Source: Doris montereyensis (taxonomy: Eukaryota > Mollusca > Gastropoda > Nudibranchia > Dorididae). From it: DNA of 64,000 bases. The notes below the pieces were generated by a model. It did no database searches, was not told the DNA's origin, and saw only the letters and a list, made by a program, of their open reading frames with translations. Position numbers and translations under genes: made by a program. This document shows positions 1 through 13,100 of this stretch, one piece after another (positions within the stretch are counted from its first letter, which is position 1; every line of letters begins with the position of its first letter). The stretch covers positions 60,001 through 124,000 of the forward strand of contig JAXRKP010000942.1 in the NCBI GenBank assembly GCA_037039925.1. Direction: 5' to 3'.

Positions 1-255
1 CAGAATAAGAATGGATTGCAATGTTTTCCACAAAGCGCATTAACCTTTAAAATGTTTGAATTACTGTAATATTATTACATGTATATTTAACTGCTTCATG
101 ACTGAATTTGATACATGTAGTTAAATTCATACATATTTTTTTCTGATTTGGATGTCACCGAAAGGTGTATATTAGTAAAATGATAAAAATATCAATTGAC
201 TAATTCGTTGACCAATTAACTATTGTAACTGTCTCTAGTTCTTCCTTCTCTCCAG

Positions 256-1669
256 AATCTTGTGATGGCAATGCTGGAGTTGGACCCCAACCACCGCTAC
301 CACGCTTCTCAGGTGCTACAACATAAATGGATCGTGGTGAGTACCTGGACGTCTAGTAGTGGCACACGACACATTATGTTGATTTTGATTTGATTTTACC
401 CACATCCGCAACCACAGTGGTTTCGCGCAGAGTATTGTGATAATATGCACACTGGACCTCTTTTATCATCTCCATGGGGTGGAGAGAGGGGGGGGGGGGT
501 TTCTTGAAGAAAAATACAAGAAAAAATTCGCTTATGGCCTCAGCTGGCTTCGGAGTCAGTTGTGGGACCTGTAGCTTAATTCTTCGCCGATCAGATGACC
601 CCATTAATTACACTGGGTAAGAAAAGGGCCACCTTATCCATACCCGCTTTAAGACGCCGGAAACAGCGAGAGTTAGATGGGAAGTGGAGGAGAGAAAGAG
701 ACCGAGTGTTTCATTGCGTGGGTGTATTGAGATTGTAAACACCAGTCAACGATAGAGTAACTTAACACTGCCGAGAAATAGTAGTCAACCCTGACACCAT
801 CTCACCCCCTCCTTTTGGGTGACACGATCATGAATTGACGTTGTGGATGTCCTCTTAACTTTAGGCACAGACTGCGTAAACACTTGGATTCTGTGTGTCT
901 ACTAGCTCTTCTTACTTACTTAAGGTGAAAATAGATGCTTTGATTACTTTGAATGTCCACCTAGGCCGCAGAGATTAGGTAGACATCTGGATGCCCCCCT
1001 CTCTTTCATTGTATTTATTTCTGTATCTATTTAATGTACTTTGTAAATTGATTAACATGTATTTACTTCATTTTTACAGACCGATACAACGTACGAAGCG
1101 AACCTCCATGACACCGTATCAAAGGAGCTTCAGAGGAAACAATTTCAGACGCCGAAAACATTCGTCTCGACAAGCAGGCATTCAGATCATAGCGGTAGGA
1201 TCTCCCTCCTCCTTATTAATACAGTACCAATGTACCATCTTAACAATATTATCCTTTTCGCCGTTATATTATTTCTCTTAGCGTAAATGGATCTATATAT
1301 ATCTTTCTTCGCATCCTCCTACATGTACTACTAGTTTAGGCTACGGTCTCAATGCCCTGTGATCACACCTAGTTTTATGTACTATTTTTATTTCTTTATC
1401 CTTAGTCCTCAACATACATGTTTGTTGTTTTATTTTGTTTTTGGGGTTGGTTTTTGTTGGGTGTTTTTTGTTGGGGTTTTTTTTTGTTTTTTTTTTTTTG
1501 GGGGGGGGGGGGTCCTTATATTTCTAGCTTTTCTCTTTCTGCTCAATTTCTACATTTCCAATCAATGTTGTTTTGTTGTTGTTTGGTTTCAGAGAACTGC
1601 TCTGGACAAGGCATCCCGGTACTTTCAAGGCAGAGGGGCTCCTCAAGATCGCGTGAGGGGAAAGGATGA
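256..1669 (+). CDS. C-terminal exons of a doublecortin-like (CAMK-group) Ser/Thr kinase, partial
   Basis: Three exons are visible: 256-336, 1080-1194 and 1593-1669; the rest of the gene lies upstream of the window. Exon 1 encodes the end of a kinase domain (LDPNHRYHASQVLQHKWIV), the usual LDP.xR..A..vLqHpW pattern of the CAMK group. Exon 2 reads TDTTYEANLHDTVSKEL then RKQFQTPK, which lines up in spacing with the segment after the kinase domain in vertebrate DCLK proteins. The end of exon 2 in a second frame (AGIQIIA) plus exon 3 in phase 0 (RTALDKASRYF) resembles the DCLK 'GVSVIATTALDKE' tail, as I remember it. The two frames in exon 2 differ by one base near the AAAA at 1157-1160, so an indel is likely. 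Read without correction, exon 3 ends at TGA 1667-1669; in the DCLK-like frame the stop is a few bases later (1671-1673). DCLKs are microtubule-associated kinases. The family call is an inference from the tail; a generic CAMK kinase is the fallback. Confidence 0.72.
375..604 (-). repeat. SINE A-like 3' part in kinase intron
   Basis: The motif at about 383-415 (TTTGATTTTACCCACATCC) is the reverse complement of the 3' end shared by SINE A copies near 5816, 12303, 17277 and 29905. The inner part matches loosely (ACACTGGACCTC near 449). A G-run occupies 490-500. The tRNA-like head is not clear, so this may be a diverged or truncated copy. Confidence 0.45.
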
Positions 1670-4609
1670 CTGAACTCACCCACCGCAGTCACAGTCACAC
1701 CCCACTAAATCTTTTCTTTCCTTTCCCTTCCCTTCACTCACACTCACCAGGTCAACTGTCACAGCATAAATTTTATTTCTTCACTTATCACCAGGTCAGC
1801 TGTCACAGCATATATTAAGTTATTATATTTCTTCACTTATCACCAGGTCAACTTTCACAGCATAAATGATCTTTCTTCACTCTTCACCAAGGTTGTTGCC
1901 ATCATAAAGTAAAGTAAAGTCAGGCATTCTTTGTTCGCACATGTTCCTAGGCCTAGTCATAACAGCTCAAACATCTGTGCGACAAACGTTTCTATTTATA
2001 TCATTTTGTATGTAATACAAGGGTACTACGACTAGTACAACAAGGTATTCAAAAACTCTCAAGTATTCCCAAAGCTTGGGGCTCATTGCGTTTAAATGAT
2101 ATTAATATTATCAAAGTACCTGTACTAGCAGATGCTGACAGTGACAGACACGATCTGTCATAATGAGTAAAGCATGAAATTACGGCAAGCCACTTTTTAT
2201 TAGTTGTAGTAAATAGATCTATAGCCTAATACATTTTTATATGTGGAAGTGTAAGGTGTAATTTTTTTTTCAGGAAAGAAAAGAACAAAAATCATAAAGA
2301 CAGGAGATGTACCGGGTCAGAATGAGGAAGAAGCTTCATGACAAACGTGTAAACAAATAGAATAATATGGTCGTTAACATAACAATATTAACATTGAAGT
2401 TGTGCCGAAAGTAAATCCAAAGGTATCATTAATAGCACTAATAGTAATAGCAGCTGTCAAAATCAATCAGCCAGTAAAAAGTATGTGAGGTGGTGTTATG
2501 ATGACACCTAACAATAAATATAAAAATTAAAGTGTGAATATTTGACTGTACAGCTGCATAGAGTGATAAATGAGTGTAGAGCAGTAATACATAGAATCCG
2601 AGAGTCAAGTAAAAAAAAAACAACTCTAATTTCGGAAAATAATTAACTGCCTATTAATGACCGTGCCCACAAAGAATACATGCACATATTGTGTATTCCA
2701 CTAGTTATATCGTTATATGAAAATGAAAGCATCAATGAGTGTATAAATGAGGCTGTAAATTGTAAACAGGTGAAAAATAAATTTCCTTTGATAATTCATA
2801 TTTCGGTCAACACTAAATCTGATCTAAGTCTAAGGTATATTGTTGTTAAACTGATTCTAACTGCATTGATTTCAATCAAGGCTATTACGTGTTCCTCAAT
2901 ACTAAAACAACTTCAATGTAGAATATATATGTAATGTAATAAGTATTCATCAGATCATAAAACGCCTGAAGTTTTCAAGTCAAGGAACCTACAAATTTGT
3001 AATGTTAACAGAAATAAGGGTCAAACAGATTAAATTCAAAACAAAGAATACCTGTGAATGTAATTTGAATACATGTATGTCATGTTTAAAGAATAGACTA
3101 AATGTTCTAGAAATGGCAAGATTTGTGAAGAAAAGTGTACAGAATGGAACAGAATTTATCTGTGATAGTGATATGATAGTTTTACTAGTTTTATTCTTCT
3201 TAGCATTAGCGTATAATGAATAAGGTTTATCCGTCAAAAGTGAATATTACATTATCTACCATATGACTGGATGTACACTTTAAAAGGAATGTGATGAAAT
3301 AAAGCTAAACAAGACAAGTGTAATGGAAGAAATCTCCTAGCATTTCATTAGCAATTGAATAATGAATAACAAGATAATATAATACTACATTTGTATTACT
3401 ATTTAAGCTCTCTTTCAGCAAATCCCCTCTGAACCTTTAGAGTGAAACAAAAAAGAGACGTTTTCATTACACTAATTATTACATATACATGTGTTCTTTG
3501 CCTTATGTATCTCAACCAAGAAATAGAGGCTGTATCTTTTTTGTCTTGAGATCCATTTGTTCTAACGTTTTGAGATGCCCCAGAAAGTTCATGTTTATGT
3601 CAATTGTACGTAAAGTGTCGGATTCCCCTCTCTAGTGATTAAATTATATTAAGCATAGGACCCATGGATTCTACATCCATTATCGACGCTATACAATATC
3701 TTGAAGTTGTTATCACGAATGAAACAGTCAAAAGTTGTATTGATAGTATCCATTTAAAACATACTTCTTTACTTAATAAGAAATATGACGTTATTTTTGC
3801 TCAAAACTTTACCTGTTGGGCTAAATGTATGTTGATGATTTAAGACTTGCTCAATAGGAAACTTACAGTAGGGAAATATTAAGTAGAGTGAAACAGAGGC
3901 ATCCATCATTACGCATGCAAATGCAATGTCTTGATAGTGGCTCACCATCATTCAAAGTCCTACATAGGATTCAATTAATATAAAAACATCTTGAAATGAA
4001 TCCAGTCAGTCACACATTTCCACGGTTGTTAAAGTTAAATGTTGTAGTTGTATTGAATACAATTGATGTTACTGGTAATATATCATGTGGAATATGGAAG
4101 TGGAATGAGTGCTTTCCATGGTAACATTAAAAATTTTCTGACATTCAGCGCAATAATTAAAACTAGATCTTCACAGATTTGTTTGTGAGTGTGAGACTGT
4201 AAACATCACTGTTTCAAATTGATTTCTAAAAATTATACTTTTCTCAATTTGTCCTCAACGTAAATGCTTAGACAACTCAGCCTCATTTGAAATCAGGTCA
4301 ATTAGTCAACAGATGCGATAACTTATATTGTTATAAATTAAATTAAATAGAACTTAGAAGGAACTACATCTATCAGATAAGTGATCTCAATGTTAATAAA
4401 TTGGAAGGAAATGATATCAGGTGACAGACAGGTGTACAACTATAAGTAAAGAACAACAAAAGGAAGTAGGGCCTACTACATGTTACTACACTCGAGTCCA
4501 ATTCAATGCTGAGCAATCAGGAGTAGAGTCCTGATTTTTCCAGGCATACGGCACAATCATTTTAATTTCAAATTCCTTCAAATGATCAAATTCAAGGCTG
4601 TTACCGTCC
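1670..4609. other. Kinase 3' flank, no gene seen
   Basis: AT-rich sequence with many stops in all frames. An AATAAA lies at 2513-2518 on the plus strand and could serve the kinase mRNA. Apart from the short tandem repeat at 1745-1890 I see no conserved protein or repeat family here. Confidence 0.5.
1745..1890. repeat. Tandem repeat, about 3 units of 45-60 bp
   Basis: The phrase CACCAGGTCAACTGTCACAG recurs with small changes at about 1745, 1790 and 1841, each followed by TTTCTTCACTTATC or similar. It lies just after the kinase stop codon, in the probable 3' UTR. Confidence 0.7.
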
Positions 4610-4905
4610 ATAGAGCCCGAGCGTATCACGGTTTCAATAACGTGAAGCGAAACAGGTGATAATAATAGTCTCCTGGCCAGGATGCTAGTCTAATGCAGGT
4701 TTTTACTCCCAAGCTAGTGCTTGTACTTGTGTACTTGTACCCATTTGCACCTGGGTAGAGTGGGGAAAATGCATGTTACATAACTTTCCCAAGGAACACA
4801 ACATTGGACCTAGTTTTGCTAGGATTCGAAACTGGGAACTCATGATCCCGTCCGGTAGCATAACAGCTCGACTGCCGACACCATCCAATTTAAAGTGGTA
4901 ATGGT
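4610..4905 (-). repeat. tRNA-derived SINE, family B
   Basis: Minus-orientation copy of the element also seen at 29620-29905 and 54925-55215. Shared landmarks are CTCCTGGCCAGGATGCTAGT, CCATTTGCACCTGGGTAGAG and the tRNA-like head near 4840-4890 (GAATC-type B box, then a serine/leucine-like A-box region). It lies between the kinase and PAICS. Confidence 0.75.
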
Positions 4906-4979
4906 AGTTTGCCATTGCATGTCCATCCACACCGCCTTTACTTTCGCCCAATCTGAATAGGACTACTAGCTACCCATTT

Positions 4980-5600
4980 CGCTGCTGTGTTGACAGGAGG
5001 GCCAGACAAATTTGCCCGGACTGGGAATTGAACACGGGTCAAGACACTTCAGATTGAGCTACCAGCTCTTGCTATTAAAGATAAAGATAGATTTTTAGGC
5101 CTTATCCCTGCACAAGTGCAGGTTCACTGACTGTTTATCATTTATCCCCCAGCAGGCCATTCCATTCAGTCTTTTTCAACTCCCAGGGGAGCATACAGTA
5201 CAGCAGCCTGTTAGGCACTTCACACTAACACTGACAATATCTATCTCTACCTACAGCTGGGTACAACGCTATGAAAAAACACCTGGGCCAGCCACAAATT
5301 TGAACCAGTGTCGTCATGATTACAAACTCACAACACTACCCTTTCGCAAAACTTAAACTACATGTACTACTACATGTATTATATTACATGTACTATTAGT
5401 ATTATTGTAAATTATGGAACAATGACATGAACTAATAATATTAAAGCCCTGTAGGAATAAAATAAAGAGGAAACAATTTAAATACATTGTGCAGTACAAA
5501 GGAATAGACAGAAATAAATCTTTTGGCATCGATCCAAAGAATCAAACTCAGGACCTTCATGTCGGCATCCATTGCCTGGCCATGAAAAAGAGAAATACAC
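4980..5600 (-). repeat. Cluster of degenerate tRNA-like SINE pieces
   Basis: Three B-box-like strings in minus orientation (GGGAATTGAACACGGGTC near 5025, AATTTGAACCAG near 5299, GAATCAAACTCAGG near 5540) precede A-box-like segments such as GAGCTACCAGCTC. These look like diverged tRNA-derived SINE heads. Family membership is uncertain. Confidence 0.4.
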
Positions 5601-5814
5601 TATCACCCAAACTAACATAATATACTGGTCAAGGAACGCAGTTAGCTTTGTTGGTAGTGCAAGTCTTTCTTTTCATGGTGAGGCGATGGGTGTCGAAGTG
5701 GAGGTTGTAGTGTTGTAGTTGTAAGTTCGATTCTATTGGTGCCCAAAGTTTTTTTTTGTCTATTTCTTTGTGTCCTCTCATCTTCGTTTTCACTTCCTGC
5801 ACTCATTTGGTTCG

Positions 5815-6115
5815 ATTTTATCCGCATCCACAACTAAGGTGATCTTGGCGGTTTTGATAGGACTGCCTTGTAAGCAGACAAGGGTTTACTAACAATAACA
5901 TGCTCAGAGGGGTTTGTCCTGCACACAGGACCTCCTTTTTATTTTTATTGTTAGTCTTTGGTGGGACTAGGTGTCAATCCACCTACACAGACCATGAGGG
6001 AGGGGGTTACTAAAAATAAATCGAGAAAACTTTGCAATTGTCAGGGCTTGAACCCACTAGGTTTTGGTCGAGAGGCAGACACCTTGCCTCTGGACCACCA
6101 AGTCGTCCTCCACAT
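5815..6115 (-). repeat. tRNA-derived SINE, family A
   Basis: On the minus strand the head reads GGTCCAGAGGCAAGGTG (A-box side) and GGGTTCAAGCCCTG (B box), at about 6100 to 6045. The body follows to the shared 3' end CTTAGTTGTGGATGCGG near 5820. Related copies lie at 17275-17555, 29335-29610 and 38620-38885. Confidence 0.8.
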
Positions 6116-6256
6116 AGACAAAAGACATGGTTCTACATAAGACTTGAGAACAAGACTTAGATCCATGTACATGTAAATTGTGTACCGTACATCATGAGTG
6201 CTTTTGATTTTTGTATTGGGGTTTTACTTCCCTTCATTTTCACACACACACACACC

Positions 6257-6365
6257 AAGAGATCCTAAAGTGAATTAAGAGGAAACAGCAGGATGCCAGA
6301 CATATGAAACAGTAGAAAAAGGAAAGAGAAGTAAGATTAACCGGTGGTGCCCTCCAACCATGCAT
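6257..6365. repeat. Short interspersed repeat, family C
   Basis: Shares an ordered set of short words with 8703-8816 and 42405-42500: GTGA..TTAA.AG, AAACAGTAG, and CC.CCAACCA near the end. It is about 100 bp with no coding capacity, and could be a piece of a larger element. Confidence 0.45.
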
Positions 6366-7194
6366 GCTTAAAATAAGAATCAGAATAGTTATTGTAAAAT
6401 CAAGACTTCCAACATCATAACACGACACCAAAACATCTTTACAATCAGCCACAACTGGTAAACAAAGATAAACAAAAAAATCTTTGAAATAAAGAGAGTG
6501 ACAATAGAACAATTAATTCTGAACAAAATAACACATTATTTATTCATAAATCTTTTCAGTAGTAGAGTATTCCATAACACTGTAAGACAGCACAGCGATA
6601 AAATGACTGTAAACAGTCATATGAAAAAGCAATATTTGATTTCAGATGACAATTTTTTCATCATATAATATACGGTTTTAAATTGCAAAACCAGGTAAAT
6701 GCATGGCCCCTATAAACTGTGAACACGAGATAAGTGGGAATCTTTAGGACAAATACTGCCTTCTTCAAATATAACATTATGAAAATTATCTTTGCTATTT
6801 GGATGAAAAGCGAAATCTTAACATGTTGGAATAACATATTAAACAAAACTTAACGGATATCATGGCACTAAGAGGAGGGAAAATATTACTGTCTAAATAA
6901 TCAACAAATTCAAAGACCTGAGAGTTACAGATGAGTATGGAGATCAATAACAAGAGTTGAAAATACTCACCCTGAACAAAGCCAATAACAAATAGAAAAC
7001 AAAAACAAATATACTATGATCGCAACAAATAATAAAAAATACAAACTCACGAACTTAGCTTTAACAATTTACTTGTATGGATTTAAGAAGACAAATGGCA
7101 CTTGCAAGCAAAACACAGGACGTAACATATTATACTGGGTAAAAAATCAGTGAAGCTTGAGCATGGCCCTTAGAAAATCAGCAGCACAATTTCT

Positions 7195-10100
7195 TCACTT
7201 ATCATCCCTCATGTCTCTGTCGGCAAATACAAGACTGACCCACGTATTCAACTGCTTGGCCTCGGAGTTTTGCCCAAATGATATGGTCAGTGAGGGCCAG
7301 AGACTGGGCAGCAGCTAAGCCCGCTGACTCTGAGAGAGAACTGTGGCACAACCAAGACCTAAAAAAAAGTGAAAATAAATAAATTAATGAACTGGGAATA
7401 ACAGTATACTGGTAAACCTTTGTTCTAAAATGCATTTCAGTTCAAATCAACAAACAAGCCTTAAACTAGCACTAAAACTTGGGCATACGGCTGACATTTA
7501 GTTATACAGTGGAACCTCTCTAATCGGGAAGTCTTGGTGGATTGTAAAACCATCCCGATTTGCCGGATTTCCCGATATGCCGGGGACCTAGGGATTTTGG
7601 TTTTCCCTCAGCGGTTTGAGGCACCTAAACCCTTCTGTGAGTGGTAAAATGCAGCATTAAACACAGGACCAGTTACTTTATCAAAACGAAGATGGTATTC
7701 ATCAAAGATGACATTTACAATCGATCTTCATTGGATGGTAGATAGATAAAACACGTAATCAAGTGCCAGTTCGGACTACCATAAGCCAGACACACCAGAC
7801 ATCCATTAAGAAGGATTTGAAAGCAAGCGTCAGCCAGACCGTGGTCATCCACCTAACAATACAGTATGGTTTTGACACCGGCGTCGCTTAGAAAGTTGTG
7901 CACTGTCATATAGTCTTCTATTGCCCGCCTCATACGTCAATCGCAAGAGTGGACACGAGAGGAGATTTAACGACACATCATGCCTTCTTGATTACGTGTT
8001 AAATCTCCTCTCGTGTCCACTCTGCGATTGACGGATGAGGCGGGCAATAGAAGACTATATGACAGTGCACAACTTTCTAAGCGACGCCCGGTGCCAAAAC
8101 CATACTGTATTGTTAGGTGGATGCCCACGGTCTGGCTCGACGCCTGCTTTCAAATCCTCCTTAATGGATGTCTGGTGTGTCTGGCTTATGGTCATCACGA
8201 ACTGGCACTTGCGACATTGTGTATACATTATGCAATGTATAACGTGTAGCACTAATGCAGGTGTAAAAATTGGTGTTTTGCTAACATGGAAACCAAATTG
8301 GTATAAAAAGCGTGCGTTAGAATAAATAAATAAATATAGGGGAAATGGTGATGATAATCAATGCAAGCCCGTGAAAATTGTCCCGATTAGCCCGCTTAAA
8401 GAGGTATATAATATAGAAAGAATTCCGTTCCCAGGGAATTCTTCCTGATTGGCCGGGTTTCCCGATTTGAGAGGTTCCACTGTATTTATTTAGTCAGGTT
8501 TTAAAAGGTAACAACATTTAACATTAAAATCTCTCAAACTGACAAAGTTGTTACCAAGAAAAAGAAAGACAATAAAAAACCCTGATGAAACCAATGGAAT
8601 TTTGAACACAAAAGATTTTGACTTAAATAGTAATTGAGAACAACTATCAGGACACAACCCAAATTTGAGGAGTAAGAGATTGAAATTTACTCTGTTCCCC
8701 ATATGTGGTGACCTTAAGGTGACTTAACAGGAAACAATAAGATACAAGATAGGCAAAAGAATGAAAGGAAAACAGTAGGACCTAACAGTAGCACCCCATC
8801 AACCACCAACCCTAAATTTTTTCTCTGCATGGTATTGGTAGGCATTTATCTCCTATCACAAATAAATACTTACCAGAGGGCATTCTCAGGCTTGACCAAA
8901 CATCCTGAGCTCCCCAGTCAGCTTTGATAGGAGGACAATTAATGACAGGCCATACAGCACTGCCAGACAAAACTGGCCCAAGACCATTGCTCCTGCCAGC
9001 CACAGCAATAAATACAGTTGGAATGCCTTCACCTGTTCAGATAAATGTAGACAATAAACATGTAATAAGCATTGTACCAGTACATCCACTTCACTAAAGT
9101 CTGAAAGGCATATGTCCATATTTCACAAATCATTTTTGTACCCATACACCAGAATGTAGAATGGGAACTGATAAAGAAAGAAAGAAAGAAAATTTGCAAT
9201 AAGAATAAGCCCTCAATGAAAATCATCTATGTTTACATTAAGTTATTCACTGTCTTACTTTCACTCCCATGAAGAGCTTTACAATAAGAAAGTTTATACT
9301 TCTAATGTTTTCCTCTAAATGTCAATAGTACTAATAGTACAGTAATATGATAATGCAACAATGGCAACTATCAGTCATACCACAAACCTGTTTGTTGTTT
9401 TTTTAATCAAATGCAATATTAAAATGATAAGAGAATTAAACATAATTTCAACTTTCATTAACATTTTGAATGATAGAAATGTTGTTTTAAGATATAAAGG
9501 CAACATCACAATAACAGCACATATTTTAAAAGCAAAATTTAAATGGGGAAATTAAAAATATAAGATGCATTTTTTTTATAACAATTTTTTTTTAAATCTG
9601 ATTCAAAAGGACATGCATCAATGCTTACTTAAAGCTTTGTCTGGGTTTATTTTTAAAAGAATAAAACATTCTCCTGAAAGTAGATCACATGACAATATAC
9701 CACTGTGAATCAATACTGGAAGTCAATGGACTATATTTATATTCCATACTATAACATACCTTCATACTCTGCTAATATCTTTAGAGTTTGCTCAGTCTGT
9801 TTGTGTGCTGATGAGACTCGTAGTTCACATGGCACCCCAAAGCTTTTACAGGCAGATCTAACAGATTCCCCATGTGCTGCATCTGATGGAGATCCCATTA
9901 GAACAACGGCTCGACCCCGTGGTTTAGTATTCAGCAACTGAAATAGATAAAAATAGCAATTACTCTTTTAAACTGTCCATGATGATAACAGCACACATGT
10001 AGATTATATAATATAGTATCCAATCCATTGACTGCACAAACAAGCAGTAAGCTCACATGTAGACATAATAAAAGGGATAGGTTTGGTTAAATTTAAAGAA

Positions 10101-13100
10101 ATATACAAAATTAGTTAAAGGATTCAGCTCATATACAGATGAACCAACAGAATATCTATTTAAACATTATAACACAGGAGAAAAATGCAACTATAGAGTG
10201 TAGCAGACCTTTGTTTGTCTACATCTACGATAAAAAGATAGAATTCACCATAACAAAAAATGGAGATAACACAGAAGTTTCATACACTTTATTCCAGCAT
10301 AACAAAACTCATACCATGAATCAAAATTGTTAAAAAAATAATTTATAATTAAAAAATAATGATAAAAACTTTTACATTTCTTTAGAAAATCAAACTACCG
10401 TATTCAACTCACCGGCACCCTTTCAGCAACCCATTCAAAATTACGCTTAACAGTGTCCAGAGCTTCGGGTGTTATTTCCTTTAATTCCTGTAAACCTGTT
10501 TATCTCTTCATCAAACGCCTGTCTCCTGAAGGCCACAGACGCCATGAGTCGCTGTCAATTATGTCAGCTAGTATAATTTCATCTGTGAAGAAATTATGAG
10601 TATTAAGATCAATTATAAACCTTAAAGAATTGAGGTAAAATGATTATTACAAGAAAAATACTGCTATGTAATAATTTTGAAAAACAATTTTAATCAAAGG
10701 AACCGAATACAAACTAATCATCAGATGCAATGCCAGCAATCATAATCTGAAAGAGATGCCCAAAGATAAGAAAATAGGATCATGTTGGACCGGTCTGAAG
10801 AAAAAAAAACAACAAAAGAATCCAATTGAGCCACCCACCCTCAAACTTCCTGTGAAATTTCTTCATCTGTAATTATATTCAAATTGTTAAATCTTGGAAT
10901 GAAATTCAAAAAGTCTTTCCCCACTTACTTGTCCCATCTTTAACTCCAAATTCAATCTTCATGTCAATCAAAGTACAATCAAGGGAAGCCCAGGCTCTTT
11001 CCAAGATTTCAAATATGGTAACAGTCATCTTTCCCATGACCTCTAGTTCATTTTTGCCGATGAGAAGGCCACCAAGGGTTAATTTGTTTTCAATGCACTG
11101 CTCAAAAGACCACTGAGGGTCATGGTTTGCATCATCCTAAAAGGAGAAAATGGAAAGAAAAATGAATATGACCCAAAGTAAAGCATTTCGAATGTTATTG
11201 GGCACTTGACCAGTAACTAAAACTGTATAAAATACACTGACATTGTTGATACATCACCACGAGAATATAAAAGGCAACTCAAAGCATGTTTCTCTTAAAC
11301 TGTATTCTTTCAATATTTTTACACCCGTCTTCCTTGCATGGATTGGTCTAGCTCACCACCTTTGAACCACATATCTCAACCCACCTGTATGACTTACGAT
11401 TAGATGGTGTCCGTCAAATTTGACAAACGAACAACATACACACTTCATAAGCTATGGTCAATCATTACCAATGACTATGACAGTGAAATTAAATCATCTC
11501 CTGTTAGCATTTGCTGATGTCTCAAATTCAAAATAGGTATAAAAGCAATTCAAATCTAAAACACATTTTTACAAGTTGTGCTAAAATGTCACATACATTG
11601 AGAAAACTGATGAAAAATATTGCAAGAGAAGAAAAAGAATATTTGAAAATTACTGAATCTAATTTAACAAAAAAAACTTTAAACTTAAAACTAATAAATT
11701 CTCACAGAATATTTAATCAAATAACAAGTCTTCCTTCTAGTAATACATGTCTAAAACAATCTGTGCAAAGCCATCCAAGAGAGTAAGAAAATTAACAAAA
11801 CATACCATGCTGCGTTAGGGTGAACATAAAAATGACAAACACGATAAAATGATTGAAGAAATCAACAGGGAAGTTTCCAGTTTGGGAAATCTAATACTAC
11901 GCTCCAACACTCGGATCACATCATGATCCATTTATACAAGACAAATCTAAAGTGTAAAACAATCAACAGAAAGCTTTCTTACCTTAAAAAAGGTTTCCAG
12001 TTTGGGAGGGCTGAATCTATATCCTTCCGAGAAATAAAGTGTTTGACACCTGACGTTAGCAAAAAAAATAATCTGCATTAATTACAACCATTTTAGAGAA
12101 ACGAACCTGACTGTACTCACAATATGTTCCACTACAACACTCTTCTGGTCACCCATTCTAGTGGAATCATGCTGGCTGAAAACAGGATAAATAAATGTAA
12201 AGATTAATATAATTTGAATTTATTGTGCAATGAAAGATCTTTCTTCCTTCCTGCTTGACAAAGTGACTTTTGATACCTGTAAAATTAAATAAAGTGACAA
12301 TAATTTGATTTCATATCCACAACTAAAAGTGATCTCTGGGTTTTTGGAAGGATTTAATTTTGCCCCTCTTGCTGACACCAATGTCCTGTTAACAGCTAGA
12401 GCACAGGAACTTTTTTTATAGTTGAACATTGCTCATTTCAGTCATGATCAAGCATAAATAATACAAAATGAAAAAGTTAATAAATCATCTAGCTCTCCTT
12501 TCCAAAAATAGAAGCATTAAAAATAACATTTATTATGACTCTTTAACGTAATGCTTTTGAGTGACTGTAATCACTTTTTATATGGCCTAATTTAATGGAA
12601 ATAACATGGCCGATGTGTCCCTGGGAAGTAACATCCTGTCGACATGAAGAACTTCCTCACAAGGGTGGCTTGCTGACAAAGAGGTCCCTAGTTCACATTA
12701 CTCACACCCAATGCGTGATGAATGAACAAATGAATGAGCGATCAGCAAAGTGGCACAGATCATATATTTCTGATTCTTTGGATACCTTAATTTCATGGTT
12801 GTGCACAGCAATCACAAATTTGTGATCTTCAAAAAAATTCAAAATAGGCAATTGTCTGGAGAAAAATTAGTAAAAAGTTAAAAAACAGCACTGAAAACCA
12901 CTTGACAAAAATTAACCCTCAACTAAACATCTATCCATGTAGCATTCTGCTTTTTATTCAATGAAAAATAAAATGTGGTCTAGTTTTTCTGATGTAAACA
13001 ATGATGACCTATTTTTCTTTAACTAAGATTTTGCATCCAATTTGTAGCTGGGGAAACAATATTAAATATTTAAAACATTTGCATAAACATACATCATGTT

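Noticed and set aside
1359..1673. Hydrophobic open frame that looks like a membrane protein
   Set aside because: The Phe/Leu/Gly stretch is translated poly-T and poly-G intron sequence; only the last part is real (kinase exon 3).
8013..8325. Overlapping open frames around 8.0-8.3 kb on both strands
   Set aside because: They mirror each other across the palindrome in the TIR element and show no protein motif.
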